32,250 nt of DNA from Rhodocyclaceae bacterium (GTDB lineage: Bacteria > Pseudomonadota > Gammaproteobacteria > Burkholderiales > Rhodocyclaceae), in assembly GCA_024710925.1 (NCBI GenBank), contig JANJTW010000173.1:1-32250 (forward strand), written 5' to 3'. Position numbers and translations under genes: made by a program. Numbering within the stretch: position 1 is the stretch's first letter; the number at the start of each line of letters is the position of its first letter. The notes below the pieces were generated by a model. It was not told the origin of the DNA, made no database searches, and saw only the letters and a list, made by a program, of their open reading frames with translations. Shown here piece by piece: positions 9,364 through 18,996 of this stretch.

Positions 9364-9372
9364 GGGAGCCCC

Positions 9373-9615
9373 CTAGACCACTGCTTTGCGGGCGGCTTGC
9401 AGCTTGGCAACCAGCGCACGGATTTCGTCTTCGGTCTTGCCTGCGATGCGGGCTGCATTGAGTGCCGCCAGTTCGTCGGCGGGCCAGCCTACTGCCCGGG
9501 CGCCGATCGGCACCGGCGCCGTGAACAACCCTTGCTGAATATCGAGATAGTGAGCGCTGCGCGAGCGGGCACGTTCGCGCAGCACGGCGGGAAGGCGGAG
9601 GATGGTACGCGGCAT
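9373..9615 (-). CDS. alpA: AlpA-family phage regulator / putative excisionase
   Basis: ILRLPAVLRERARSRSAHYLDIQQGLFTAPVPIGARAVGWPADELAALNAARIAGKTEDEIRALV, AlpA-like. Confidence 0.8.
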   Translation of the reverse strand: MPRTILRLPAVLRERARSRSAHYLDIQQGLFTAPVPIGARAVGWPADELAALNAARIAGKTEDEIRALVAKLQAARKAVV

Positions 9616-9680
9616 GTTGGCACCTCATAGGGTGTTGTTGAACATGCCGCCATGCTGTCGATTTGAACGCTTGCCGCGCC

Positions 9681-9710
9681 GTAAATACCGATTGCCGATT
9701 CGGTATTTAC
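9681..9710. promoter_or_regulatory. Perfect inverted repeat, candidate operator upstream of alpA
   Basis: GTAAATACCGA-ttgccgat-TCGGTATTTAC, 11-bp arms, 8-bp spacer; an extra TATTTACCG copy at 9745-9753. Confidence 0.6.
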
Positions 9711-9747
9711 CGAAGCCACCCCCTGTTTGAATAGCTCCTAGATCTAT

Positions 9748-10596
9748 TTACCGCCTTGTCTTCGGCGGTTCAATAATGGTCACCGATTCCTTGATCCAGT
9801 CGCGCAAGGTTTTCTCCGTTACGCCCGCACCTGCTTTTTCGAGGTCTCTGACTATCTCGCCGATACCCTCCAGCCGCTCGGCGTGTATATCCATTCGATA
9901 CGCTTCCATGACGAGTCCGCCAATGATCTTCAACGCTGTAGATCTACCCTTGCCAGACAAGGATTCGCCTTTCAGCACTTCTCTTTCCCGACTCAATGCC
10001 GCGATTTCGTCGGTCATGGCGCGGAGTTCTCCGCGCAGACGATCAATTTCGCTTTGCATGTTTCCGCGTTGATCTCCGGCCGCCTCAAGCGCTTCGGCTT
10101 TTGCCTTCCACTGGGCGCGCTCCTGTTCGCAGTTGCTCAGCGCGTTGCGCAACCCGGTATCTGTCGCTGGCAGATCGATATTTCCGGGCAAGGGATAGGT
10201 CAAGTTCTTTGCCGCACACCACGCCGCCAGATGGGCAGGAAAAATCCTCCACTCCTTTGGCGTCCCATCGTCCTTGAAGTCGGTTTCATCTGCGGCAAGT
10301 TCCCCGGCCTCAATCGCACGCCGGATGACCGATCGCCACCGCGAAATCTCGGCGTCGTCCCTCTCGGATAGTCAACCTGGAGCATCTAGGTCGATCCCGA
10401 CAAAGGCTGAAGCTGCCTCTGTGTCGGTTAACTTGGGAAGCAATGCCATGATCCGTTTCCAGTCCGGAAACGAATTGACCAAGGTTGGCGCCAGCGTGAC
10501 TGAAGCTTCTCCAATATTGATACCATGTTTGGCTAGGAACGAAGTGATTTCTGCCTCTTCGAATCCGAAATAGTGAAAGTCAGAAAGGGATTTCAT
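9748..10596 (-). pseudogene. Hypothetical coiled-coil protein ORF interrupted by one in-frame TGA
   Basis: ORFs 10372-10596 and 9748-10203 are in the same frame with open sequence between them: ...FVGIDLDAPG*LSERDDAEISRWRSVIRRAIEAGELAADETDFKDDGTPKEWRIFPAHLAAWCAAKNLTYPLPGN... Confidence 0.6.
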
Positions 10597-10882
10597 CGTC
10601 TATCCCCCCATCTGGTATGCCGGAGTGCACGGCTTGTCGCAGACATCCCCATGCTGCAGCCTCTCCCCTGTTACTGGCAAGTTGCTTTCCGTATAGCGTG
10701 CTGTACTCATGCCAGCGAGGCCGAATATTTTCGTCCTCTGCCCAAAGCAGCCGGTGCAGCAGTGTTGCCGCTTCCTGATAGGTTGCCCCGTCTGCTTGGG
10801 TCATGCGGGTAAGAACATCGTGCAGACTGATAAACCCAGCCTGCTGTATCGCCAACAAATTTCTTACACTCATGCGAAACAC
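10580..10882 (-). CDS. Hypothetical protein
   Basis: MFRMSVRNLLAIQQAGFISLHDVLTRMTQADGATYQEAATLLHRLLWAEDENIRPRWHEYSTLYGKQL...; overlaps the next minus-strand ORF. Confidence 0.6.
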   Translation of the reverse strand: MFRMSVRNLLAIQQAGFISLHDVLTRMTQADGATYQEAATLLHRLLWAEDENIRPRWHEYSTLYGKQLASNRGEAAAWGCLRQAVHSGIPDGGIDDEIPF

Positions 10883-11218
10883 CGCCCACTAAAAATTCAG
10901 ATCCTGCGCCGGGCGCGCCATACATCCCCGATAAGTTACGTGGCGCACTATTCGATTTGGATTATGCCGGACCTTCCAGTACATTACCGCACTTCCTCTG
11001 GGCGAGGCGGCATGAGGCAAGAATGTATGCGCCAAGGCCGTGATGCAGAGCTTTCTGGCTGTGCCCGGACCACAAGAAATACTCCGCAACTTAGCCGAGC
11101 AAGAATGCTGTAGCGTTGCGAATATGATGAAAGTAATGAAAATGGAATGGGGCGTGCGAGCCAGAGCAGAGGGGGGCGCCCAATCAATCCAGAGTTCCCG
11201 GAAAAAGGGGGGGGTAGC

Positions 11219-13306
11219 ATGACCCAGAAAATCGGAGCCGGCCTCCTTTCGTGTGCCGACAAGATCTGGGAAACCGCCGATACCTTGCGTGGAGCCGGCA
11301 TCAGAGCCAGCGAATGGCCCGCCTACATGATGCCGTTCTTTGCCCTGATGATGCTGGAGTCGCGCCTGCGGCGTTTTCGGCAAAGTCGAGTCGACGAATA
11401 CAAGAAGGAAACCGAAACCGACTTCAATATCGCAGATTCGGCACACATGGAGTGGCTGGAGTACTCCGCCAAGGCAGCGAACAAGGGTTATCACCGCGAC
11501 CTGCTGCTGCACGGCAAGGGCCTCAAGGAAACCTGCGCGGTGCCGGGAGGCAACTTCCTGAACCGGCTATTGAGCCACCTCGACCAATACGACCCCGACA
11601 CCAAGCGCCTGCTGGGTGTGGGCTATGCCCAGGGACAACCCAAGTTCCTGGACATGCAGGGCAAGGCTGCCGACCTGTTCAGTCGCGACAACTGCCCGCT
11701 CTTACCCTTCGCCCAGAAGTGGGCCGCGATTGACCTGACGCCCTTCGATAACTCCGAGATCACCACCATCGAGGAGCACATCAAGCGCAAGTGGGCCGAC
11801 ATCTCGGCAGAAACGGCGGGCGAGCAATATACCCCCTCCGACGTTATCGACCTAGCCACCGCCCTGATTGTGGAATTGCGACGCGAAGGCAAGGGTGGTA
11901 CCGGCATCGCCGACGTGTATGACATGGCCAGTGGCGGCGGCAACTTCCTGTTCGCTACCGAAGACGCCCTGCGTGAAGCCTTCCCGAATCTTTCCGTACG
12001 CACACGCGGGCAGGAACTCAACGACGCCCTCTACGCGCTGGCCGCCATCGAGGCGCGCTTTCGGGAAGACGCCCGCATGGAGTGGGGCAACACTCTGACC
12101 AACGATCTGTTCCTGCACGACAAGTTTGATGTCATCGTCGCCAATCCCCCCTACGGCGTGGATTGGAAAGACTTCAAGAAGACCCTGGAGATGGATGCCT
12201 CCGGCCGCTTTGATCCAAACCGCATGCCGCCCACCTCCGACGGCCAGCTTCTGTTTCTGCAACACGCGGCCTTTCACCTCTCCGAAACCGGCGTCGCCAC
12301 CGTCGTCCATTCCGGCTCCACCCTGTTTTCCGGCGATGCAGGCGGCGGCGAGTCGGAAACCCGGCGCTGGCTGATCCAGGAGCAGGACATCGTCGAGGCC
12401 ATCGTCCAGTTACCCAAGAACGAGTTCTTCAATACCGGCATCCATACCTATCTGTGGATACTGAATCGCGCCAAGCCGGCCGAGCGCAAAGGCCATGTGT
12501 TGCTGATCAATGCCGAAGCCTGCTTCACCAAACTCAAGCGCAACCTCAACCAGAAGAACTGCGAGATCGACGAGGTCAACCGGGCGCGCATCGTGCAAGC
12601 CTTCCGCAACTTTGCCGACGGCCCCATTTCCAAGAAGCTGCCTATCGACACCTTGCTCTACAACAAGGTGGAACTGGAACTGTGGCGGCACGACGAGGAT
12701 GGCCGCGCCATCGCCCAGACAACCAGCATCGAGGGCGACACCGTTACCGTTCGTTTCGACGAAACGGAATATCGGATCGCAGGTGGCGTGCTCGATCTGA
12801 GTCCCTTCCCCGGCAAGACCATCAAGGAAGCCGTTGCGCTATTTCACGAATCCGCCCGCTATGCCGAGCAGACCACGGTGGCGGTGACGGGCGGATCGAC
12901 CTGGCGGCGCGACAACGAAACCGGTGCCATCACCATGGACGGGGTGGACTTGGGGCTGGGTGTGCTCTCCGTGAAGGCCAAGGCTGCCAAGTCAAAGGGA
13001 CAGGAACGGGCCAAGGTCGAAATACTGCTCGACCGCCTGGTGGAAAAGGACACGGAAACCGTCGCCTACGCCTCGGACGATGACGTCAACAACCGGCTCA
13101 TCGCCGACTTCCTGGCCCGCTGGGTGCATGAACCCTGGTGTCTACATGGTGCGAAGACCGGCTGCGAGATCAACTTCAACCGGGTGTTTCCGAAGCAAAG
13201 CGAGATTCGGGCAAGCCGAGATATTCTTAAGCAGATTGCCGCTGTCGAAGAGGAGATGGCCAGGTTGGAGGCAGAGATTGCCGCCGATCTTTGCCTTGGT
13301 AATTAG
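11219..13306 (+). CDS. hsdM: Type I restriction-modification system, methyltransferase (M) subunit
   Basis: N6-adenine methylase NPPY motif (FDVIVANPPYGVDW), SAM motif I-like DMASGGGNFL, followed by hsdS and hsdR. ATG at 11219 chosen over the upstream in-frame start at 11147. Confidence 0.95.
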   Translation: MTQKIGAGLLSCADKIWETADTLRGAGIRASEWPAYMMPFFALMMLESRLRRFRQSRVDEYKKETETDFNIADSAHMEWLEYSAKAANKGYHRDLLLHGKGLKETCAVPGGNFLNRLLSHLDQYDPDTKRLLGVGYAQGQPKFLDMQGKAADLFSRDNCPLLPFAQKWAAIDLTPFDNSEITTIEEHIKRKWADISAETAGEQYTPSDVIDLATALIVELRREGKGGTGIADVYDMASGGGNFLFATEDALREAFPNLSVRTRGQELNDALYALAAIEARFREDARMEWGNTLTNDLFLHDKFDVIVANPPYGVDWKDFKKTLEMDASGRFDPNRMPPTSDGQLLFLQHAAFHLSETGVATVVHSGSTLFSGDAGGGESETRRWLIQEQDIVEAIVQLPKNEFFNTGIHTYLWILNRAKPAERKGHVLLINAEACFTKLKRNLNQKNCEIDEVNRARIVQAFRNFADGPISKKLPIDTLLYNKVELELWRHDEDGRAIAQTTSIEGDTVTVRFDETEYRIAGGVLDLSPFPGKTIKEAVALFHESARYAEQTTVAVTGGSTWRRDNETGAITMDGVDLGLGVLSVKAKAAKSKGQERAKVEILLDRLVEKDTETVAYASDDDVNNRLIADFLARWVHEPWCLHGAKTGCEINFNRVFPKQSEIRASRDILKQIAAVEEEMARLEAEIAADLCLGN

Positions 13307-14604
13307 TGAGAATGCCTGAGGGGATATTGGATAGCCTTGCAGTTTCAACCGGTCAGATACCAGCCGGTTGGACCCTTTGTCGCGTAAAAGACATTGCGTA
13401 CGTTTACATGGGGCAATCGCCTGAATCGAACTTGGTAAGCGATGAGCCTATAGAAGGCGGCATCCCTTTCTTGCAAGGCTGTTCAGAGTTCGGAGCGTCT
13501 AATCCAAGCCCCAGTAAGTGGTGCGTTGCTACTAAGAGGGTGGCAAGAGTAGGAGCTACGCTGTTTTCCGTGCGGGCTCCAGTTGGTGAGACGAATTTAT
13601 CAGACCAAAAGTACGCAATCGGGCGCGGGCTGTGCTCAATAGAGAGTGTCGCTGATACCAACCAACGTTACCTATTCTGGCTCGCAGGGAGCATAGTCCG
13701 GTCAGAAGTTAGCTCGCGAATAACCGGTAGCACCTTTGAAGCCGTATCGGTTACCGATGTGCGTTCCGCGCGCATTCCACTTCCGCCGGCTTACCAACAG
13801 TGTCACATAGCCGCCTGGCTCGATTTTCAAACCAACCGCATCGACAAACGCATCGAACTACTCGGCAGCAAGCGTGACCTTCTGGGTGCGTTGAAGAAGT
13901 CGATAATCGCGGAGTCTACCTTCCGGGGCATCAACCCCAGCACACCTCTGAAAGACTCTGGCATTGCGTGGCTGGGTGCGGTGCCAAACCACTGGAAAAC
14001 GGTGCGTCTGGGATCGGTGTTCCATGAGGCCGCCGACACAGGTCGCGAAGGCTTGCCGATGCTGACGGTCTCCATTCATTCCGGCATCTCCGACAAGGAA
14101 CTGACCGACGACGAGATGGAACGCAAAGTCAGCCGAAGCGAGGACAAGGCAGTTTACAAGCGGGTCAAGCCCGGCGATCTGGTCTACAACCAGATGCGTG
14201 CCTGGCAGGGGGCTTTCGGTGCGGCTCAAATCGAGGGGTTGGTCAGCCCTGCCTACGTGGTGGCCCGCCCCAGACGGGGCATTGTCCCCAAGTTCGTCGA
14301 ATACCTGCTACGCGCCCCTGCGGCGATGGAGGAAATTCGGCGGCGCTCGCGGGGCATCACCGACTTTCGGTTGCGGTTGTATTGGGATGAATTCAAGAAC
14401 ATCCGGATTGCATTGCCACCACTGGATGAGCAGCAAGCCATTGCCAACTTCCTGGATGGAAAACTGGCGCAGATTGACAAGCAAATCAACCTCATCGACC
14501 GCCTCGAATCCCTGCTCAAGGAACAGCGCAAGGCCCTCATCCATGAAGCGGTGACGGGCAAGATCGATCTATCCAACTACGAACCGCCGGCACAGGCGGC
14601 CTGA
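13306..14604 (+). CDS. hsdS: Type I restriction-modification system, specificity (S) subunit
   Basis: Two target-recognition-domain halves with conserved helices (QQCHIAAWLDFQTNRIDKRIELL; EQQAIANFLDGKLAQIDKQINLIDRLESLLKEQRKALIHEAVTGKIDL); abuts the hsdM stop. Start at 13306 (GTG) or 13312 (ATG). Confidence 0.93.
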   Translation: MRMPEGILDSLAVSTGQIPAGWTLCRVKDIAYVYMGQSPESNLVSDEPIEGGIPFLQGCSEFGASNPSPSKWCVATKRVARVGATLFSVRAPVGETNLSDQKYAIGRGLCSIESVADTNQRYLFWLAGSIVRSEVSSRITGSTFEAVSVTDVRSARIPLPPAYQQCHIAAWLDFQTNRIDKRIELLGSKRDLLGALKKSIIAESTFRGINPSTPLKDSGIAWLGAVPNHWKTVRLGSVFHEAADTGREGLPMLTVSIHSGISDKELTDDEMERKVSRSEDKAVYKRVKPGDLVYNQMRAWQGAFGAAQIEGLVSPAYVVARPRRGIVPKFVEYLLRAPAAMEEIRRRSRGITDFRLRLYWDEFKNIRIALPPLDEQQAIANFLDGKLAQIDKQINLIDRLESLLKEQRKALIHEAVTGKIDLSNYEPPAQAA

Positions 14605-14622
14605 GAAAACACGGGAGGCGGT

Positions 14623-17600
14623 ATGGCCGAGGGGTTCAAGGAAAGCGACTTTCAGAACGGCGTCTTCATTCCCTATCTGACCGCGCCATCACCGGCCGGG
14701 CTGGACTGGATTCTGGGCAAGCCCGCCGACATCGATGCCCTGCGCTGGATCGTTCCGGGAGACCTGCTGCATTTCCTCCGCGAGGGTTGTCCGCTCAATG
14801 CCGCCGCCTTCGCCAAGACGATGAAGGGTTACGACTCGGAGGCGGAATTCCTGCATGCCTTCCTGAGCGAGGTGCTGCTGCCCAAGATCGAGGCCAAGGC
14901 GAATGCCGCCTTCGTCCTGCGGGAAAGTCTGACCTTCGCCGGGCAATCCTTTGTGCTATGGAACGAGGCACCCCGCGCCGGGGCCGAGTCGGGCGCCGAC
15001 GACCTGTTCAAGAAGAACCTGCTGCGGGTGATTCCCGAGGCTACCTTTGAGCGGCAGTTCCCCCACAGCAACAAGCGCATTCGCCGCCGGCCTGACCTGG
15101 TGTTTTTCGTCAATGGCTTGTACCTGGCCTATTCGGAACTGAAGACCGCCCAGACCGGGCAGACGGCCGCCGGGCATGGACGCAAGAAAATTGCTCATGA
15201 CTGCGTGGAGGCCGGTATCGCGGTGTTGCGCGAGGCGCGGGAACGCTATGCGGCGGAGGGCGGGCGGTGGCCGGGCTTCCGGCACCGCGACCTGAGCGAA
15301 AAGGTGCGTTGGGAAATCCGCCAGACCATTTGCCTGTACGAGAAGGCGACCCACATCAGCGCGGCGGACATGGGGGCGATGGTGGTGCTGCCGGATGTTG
15401 AATGGCTACTGCCGGAGATCGACGATGCCATCGAGGCCGAGGACACCCAGGCCCTGGTGGAAACTCTGCCGGGCAAGGTGGTGGAGGCGTTCCTGCGCAC
15501 GGCAGAGATGCGCGAAAAGCCTGCTTCCGTGGCCCTGGCTGAGCATATGGCTTCGTTCTTCGATCCCGCCGATGGAGTGGACCGAGAGATTCATTTCTTC
15601 AACCAGAACCGGCCCAGCCGTACAACCACCGGCACGGAAATTCTGCGTCCCCGCCCAGCCCAGCGGGCCATGCTGTTCCAGGCCATGCGGCGGGTACGCG
15701 AGCTTTATGCCGAGGAAAGCAAATCCAAGATCAACGAGGCCGACATACGGGCGGCGTTGGCGCTATCGCTGCCGGAACTCGACCCTAAGAAGGCCGACGA
15801 GATCGTCCGCAAGACCTTGTTGCACCGTAACGGCCAAGAGTCCCACTCCATCCTGCTGCAAGGCGCGGCGGGCTTGGGCAAGACGAACGTCATCGTCTGG
15901 CTGGCCCAGGCGCTGGCGGACATGGCGGACTCGCGCAGTGCGGCAATGGCACCCCTGTTCGACTTGTGCATTTTGCTGACTGACCGCACTGAGTTACGCC
16001 AGAACGTGGCCGAAGAAGCGGCGCGGTTGCGCGCAACCCAGAACATCGTCGCCGAGGCAGAGACCTTCAAGGACTTGCGCGACAGCCTGCAAAACGGCGT
16101 GCGCGTGGTGGTGGTGAATATCCAGAAATTCCCGTCCATCAAGCGGTTGGCGGAGGCTGATCCCGTATTGGCGAAGTTGCTGTCAAGCAAACGGGTGGCC
16201 TTCGTCATCGATGAGGTACATCGCTCGCAGAATGGTGATCTGCACGACTGGACTATCGAAATATTCGACGAGTGGGGCACGATCCGGCCCGAGGGGGCCA
16301 AGCGCAATCTCATCATTGGCCTGACAGCGACGCCCAGGGATGAAATCCTCGCGCGCTTCGGCGAGTGGCGCTCTCCGGCAGCGGCGGGCGACGACATCCG
16401 CTGGGCGCCGTATTTCGCTTACACCATGACCCAGGCCATCCGCGACAGGGTGATTCTGAATCCCCTCCAGAACGTGATCCGCTTCGAAGATCACCTGCAA
16501 TACAAAATTACGGAGTCCGTCCAGAAACTCTCTGAAGGCGACAAGCTGCGGGCGCCCAGCTCCGACGAGATTTACCAGAACCCGAACCGGCAAGCCTTCG
16601 TCGCCAAGCAGGCGGCGCTGGTGTTCGTGGCGAAAACGATGCTGGCGATCCGACCGCCCGGTCGTGCCTTGGGCGAGGGCAAGGCGATGTTCGCCGCACA
16701 CTCCATCAAGGCGGCCATCGCTTATCAGGGCCTGTTACGCGCCGAACTGGACAAGTTGGCGGACGATCCGCGCTTTGCTGAGCACGCCGAGGCGATCCGG
16801 GCTTGCCCGGTGTTGCTGCTCTACACCGACAAGCAGGGCGAGGCGAGTTGCGCGTCGCGTAACGGCGGGAAGGACCAGGACGCCATCATCAACGAATATC
16901 GCCGCAAGGGTGAGGGCGCCAAGCAGGGCTTGAAGGTTCACAACGCACTCATCGTGGTGGTGGACAAGCTGTTGACCGGCTTCGATGAGCCGACCCTGCA
17001 TACCCTGTTCATCGACCGGGGCATGGACGACGTTCTGTTGTTCCAGGCGGCATGCCGGGTGAATCGTTGGCGCAAGTGGAAGACGGATTGCTTGCTGGTG
17101 GACTTTTCGCACGAGGGCATTGTTTCGAAGAACTTGCCCAAGGTGTTCGCCAAATACGGTGGCATCACCGTGTCCGACCTGGACGCGATGACCTTGAAGG
17201 ACAAGATGGACAAGGCTTTCAAGGCGTTCTTTGACGATAAGGGCCTCAACGCCCACTGGCGCAGTTGGAAAGCAGCCCAAGCCGGCGGCAAGGACAAGGA
17301 GGGTGCGACCGGCTTGTCGGACTTCTTGGATGGGCTGGTGAAGGACGAGAAGGCGCGCGCCATCAACCTGCGCAAGATGGGTTCAGCCTGGCTGGGCAGC
17401 CGCGAACGCTTGTGGGGCATCCTCGACTTCAATAAGCAGGAACTGCTCAAGCATGCTGACGAGCAGCGTGCGGCTTTTGCGGAACAGGTGGTCAAGCATC
17501 TGGCGAGCAAACTGCGCGACGAGGACGACAGCGTCGGTGCGGTTTTCGACATCGACTTGGTAGAGGACGCCGTAGGCTGGGGGCTGGATGAGTTGCCCGA

Positions 17601-18081
17601 ACCGGCAGAGCGGAAAAAGAAGGCGAAGGGTGAATCCGGGTTGCCCCATTCGATCGGTGGGCTGATGTCCACCTTGGACGCCATTGAACTGTTGGCGGCC
17701 TTGCAGCTCACCGAACAGCAGAAGTTGTTGCTGATCGAGAAGCTGAAGGCATTCCTGATTGTGCTGTTCCAGGTGATTGACGGCGAAGGAAAAAAGCGGA
17801 ACAACGACATCCACCGCAAGATGGTGTTGGCGATGGCGAACGAGGGGGCGGATTTCCCTTGGGAGGACCGCTATGCAAAGTTCAAGGAATTGCTGGATGC
17901 GGGGGCACTGAACCTCAAGATTTTTGCTCACCCTGACCGTAAGGCCTTGCTGCCGCCGCTAATGAAGCGGGCCGAACTGGTGATGGCAGATTATGAGGAG
18001 TGGGTGGTTTCGGGTGGGCAGTCCATAGCGATGGGCGACCAGCAAGAAGCCTCTTCAACTCCCGGCGTATCACCTAGCTAG
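14623..18081 (+). CDS. hsdR: Type I restriction-modification system, restriction (R) subunit
   Basis: Nuclease motif RRPDLVFFVNGLYLAYSELK, Walker A-like LLQGAAGLGKTNVIVW, DEVH (AFVIDEVHRSQNG), LIIGLTATP. Confidence 0.95.
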   Translation: MAEGFKESDFQNGVFIPYLTAPSPAGLDWILGKPADIDALRWIVPGDLLHFLREGCPLNAAAFAKTMKGYDSEAEFLHAFLSEVLLPKIEAKANAAFVLRESLTFAGQSFVLWNEAPRAGAESGADDLFKKNLLRVIPEATFERQFPHSNKRIRRRPDLVFFVNGLYLAYSELKTAQTGQTAAGHGRKKIAHDCVEAGIAVLREARERYAAEGGRWPGFRHRDLSEKVRWEIRQTICLYEKATHISAADMGAMVVLPDVEWLLPEIDDAIEAEDTQALVETLPGKVVEAFLRTAEMREKPASVALAEHMASFFDPADGVDREIHFFNQNRPSRTTTGTEILRPRPAQRAMLFQAMRRVRELYAEESKSKINEADIRAALALSLPELDPKKADEIVRKTLLHRNGQESHSILLQGAAGLGKTNVIVWLAQALADMADSRSAAMAPLFDLCILLTDRTELRQNVAEEAARLRATQNIVAEAETFKDLRDSLQNGVRVVVVNIQKFPSIKRLAEADPVLAKLLSSKRVAFVIDEVHRSQNGDLHDWTIEIFDEWGTIRPEGAKRNLIIGLTATPRDEILARFGEWRSPAAAGDDIRWAPYFAYTMTQAIRDRVILNPLQNVIRFEDHLQYKITESVQKLSEGDKLRAPSSDEIYQNPNRQAFVAKQAALVFVAKTMLAIRPPGRALGEGKAMFAAHSIKAAIAYQGLLRAELDKLADDPRFAEHAEAIRACPVLLLYTDKQGEASCASRNGGKDQDAIINEYRRKGEGAKQGLKVHNALIVVVDKLLTGFDEPTLHTLFIDRGMDDVLLFQAACRVNRWRKWKTDCLLVDFSHEGIVSKNLPKVFAKYGGITVSDLDAMTLKDKMDKAFKAFFDDKGLNAHWRSWKAAQAGGKDKEGATGLSDFLDGLVKDEKARAINLRKMGSAWLGSRERLWGILDFNKQELLKHADEQRAAFAEQVVKHLASKLRDEDDSVGAVFDIDLVEDAVGWGLDELPEPAERKKKAKGESGLPHSIGGLMSTLDAIELLAALQLTEQQKLLLIEKLKAFLIVLFQVIDGEGKKRNNDIHRKMVLAMANEGADFPWEDRYAKFKELLDAGALNLKIFAHPDRKALLPPLMKRAELVMADYEEWVVSGGQSIAMGDQQEASSTPGVSPS

Positions 18082-18368
18082 CAGGGCGCAGATATTGAAT
18101 CGCTAGCGCAAATCGGACGAATTCTTTCGTCAGCAATTCGGTGGCGGTTTGAAATGGCAGAGGATCAACGAAGCGATCTGGTCTGCGATCCGAAGCAGTG
18201 ATCGGCATGTCCTTGGACTGACGGAATTGAACTCTATCGCTGCGAAGGGAGGAGGGAGTCCCCCCAACTTGCGGGCTGTGCTCGGCTTCCCCCGTTCGAC
18301 TAGCCGGCTTTCACCGGAACGGTTCGCATATTCTTGAACCGATTTGGATGTCGTCAAACACCGCTTGA

Positions 18369-18650
18369 TTACTCAGCCGATGGCCAGCGTTGCGCAGCGT
18401 GAAGCACACGCAGAATGGTGATCGTTTCGCTCTCGACGCGATACACCATCACGTAGTTGGGGTGTGCCACCGCCTCGCGGGTGCCCGGCACGCGGCCGGG
18501 GCGATAGAGGTCGGGGCTGGCTTCGATTCGGTCGGCCTTGGCTTCGAAGCTCTCGTCGAGCGCGAGCGCCGCCAGTGGGTTGTCGCGGGCGATGAAATCC
18601 ATGATGCATTCGCGATCCGCCATCGCCAGCGGATGCCAGACCAGGTTCAC
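18369..18650 (-). CDS. RelE/ParE-family toxin
   Basis: VWHPLAMADRECIMDFIARDNPLAALALDESFEAKADRIEASPDLYRPGRVPGTREAVAHPNYVMVYRVESETITILRVLHAAQRWP, ParE-like; GTG start overlaps the antitoxin stop by 4 nt. Confidence 0.88.
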   Translation of the reverse strand: MNLVWHPLAMADRECIMDFIARDNPLAALALDESFEAKADRIEASPDLYRPGRVPGTREAVAHPNYVMVYRVESETITILRVLHAAQRWPSAE

Positions 18651-18925
18651 CGCTTGGCCTGGATTTGCTGGCGCAGTGCGTCGCGCCGGGCGGCAAAGTG
18701 TTCGCGGGCCGCATCGGCGGGTATTCCGGGGCGGGGATCGTCAATGGCCTGCTGCACCTGTGCCTTGAACCAGGCATCGTAGGCGGCCGCGTCGCCGTCG
18801 GCGGCGGTCGTTGCCTCGGCAATGCCATAGCGCTGATTGAGGAATTCGATGAAATCCAGTGCCTCTTGCGCAGCGGCGTCAGGCAGTTTCAGGCTGCGTT
18901 GATAGATCGTCTCGGCCAAGGTCAT
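18647..18925 (-). CDS. Antitoxin partner of RelE/ParE toxin
   Basis: MTLAETIYQRSLKLPDAAAQEALDFIEFLNQRYG..., upstream of and overlapping the toxin gene. Confidence 0.8.
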   Translation of the reverse strand: MTLAETIYQRSLKLPDAAAQEALDFIEFLNQRYGIAEATTAADGDAAAYDAWFKAQVQQAIDDPRPGIPADAAREHFAARRDALRQQIQAKR

Positions 18926-18996
18926 CATTTCACTCCTTCTGTGCCCCGATGGCACAAGCGAATATTAATACGGGACGGCAACACTGCGACTATCGC

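Noticed and set aside
10889-11512. 207-aa minus-strand ORF
   Set aside because: Overlaps the hsdM start region antisense; no domain or convincing start.
18149-18337. 62-aa plus-strand ORF between hsdR and the TA pair
   Set aside because: Short, no recognisable family and no clear RBS; probably noncoding or a relic.
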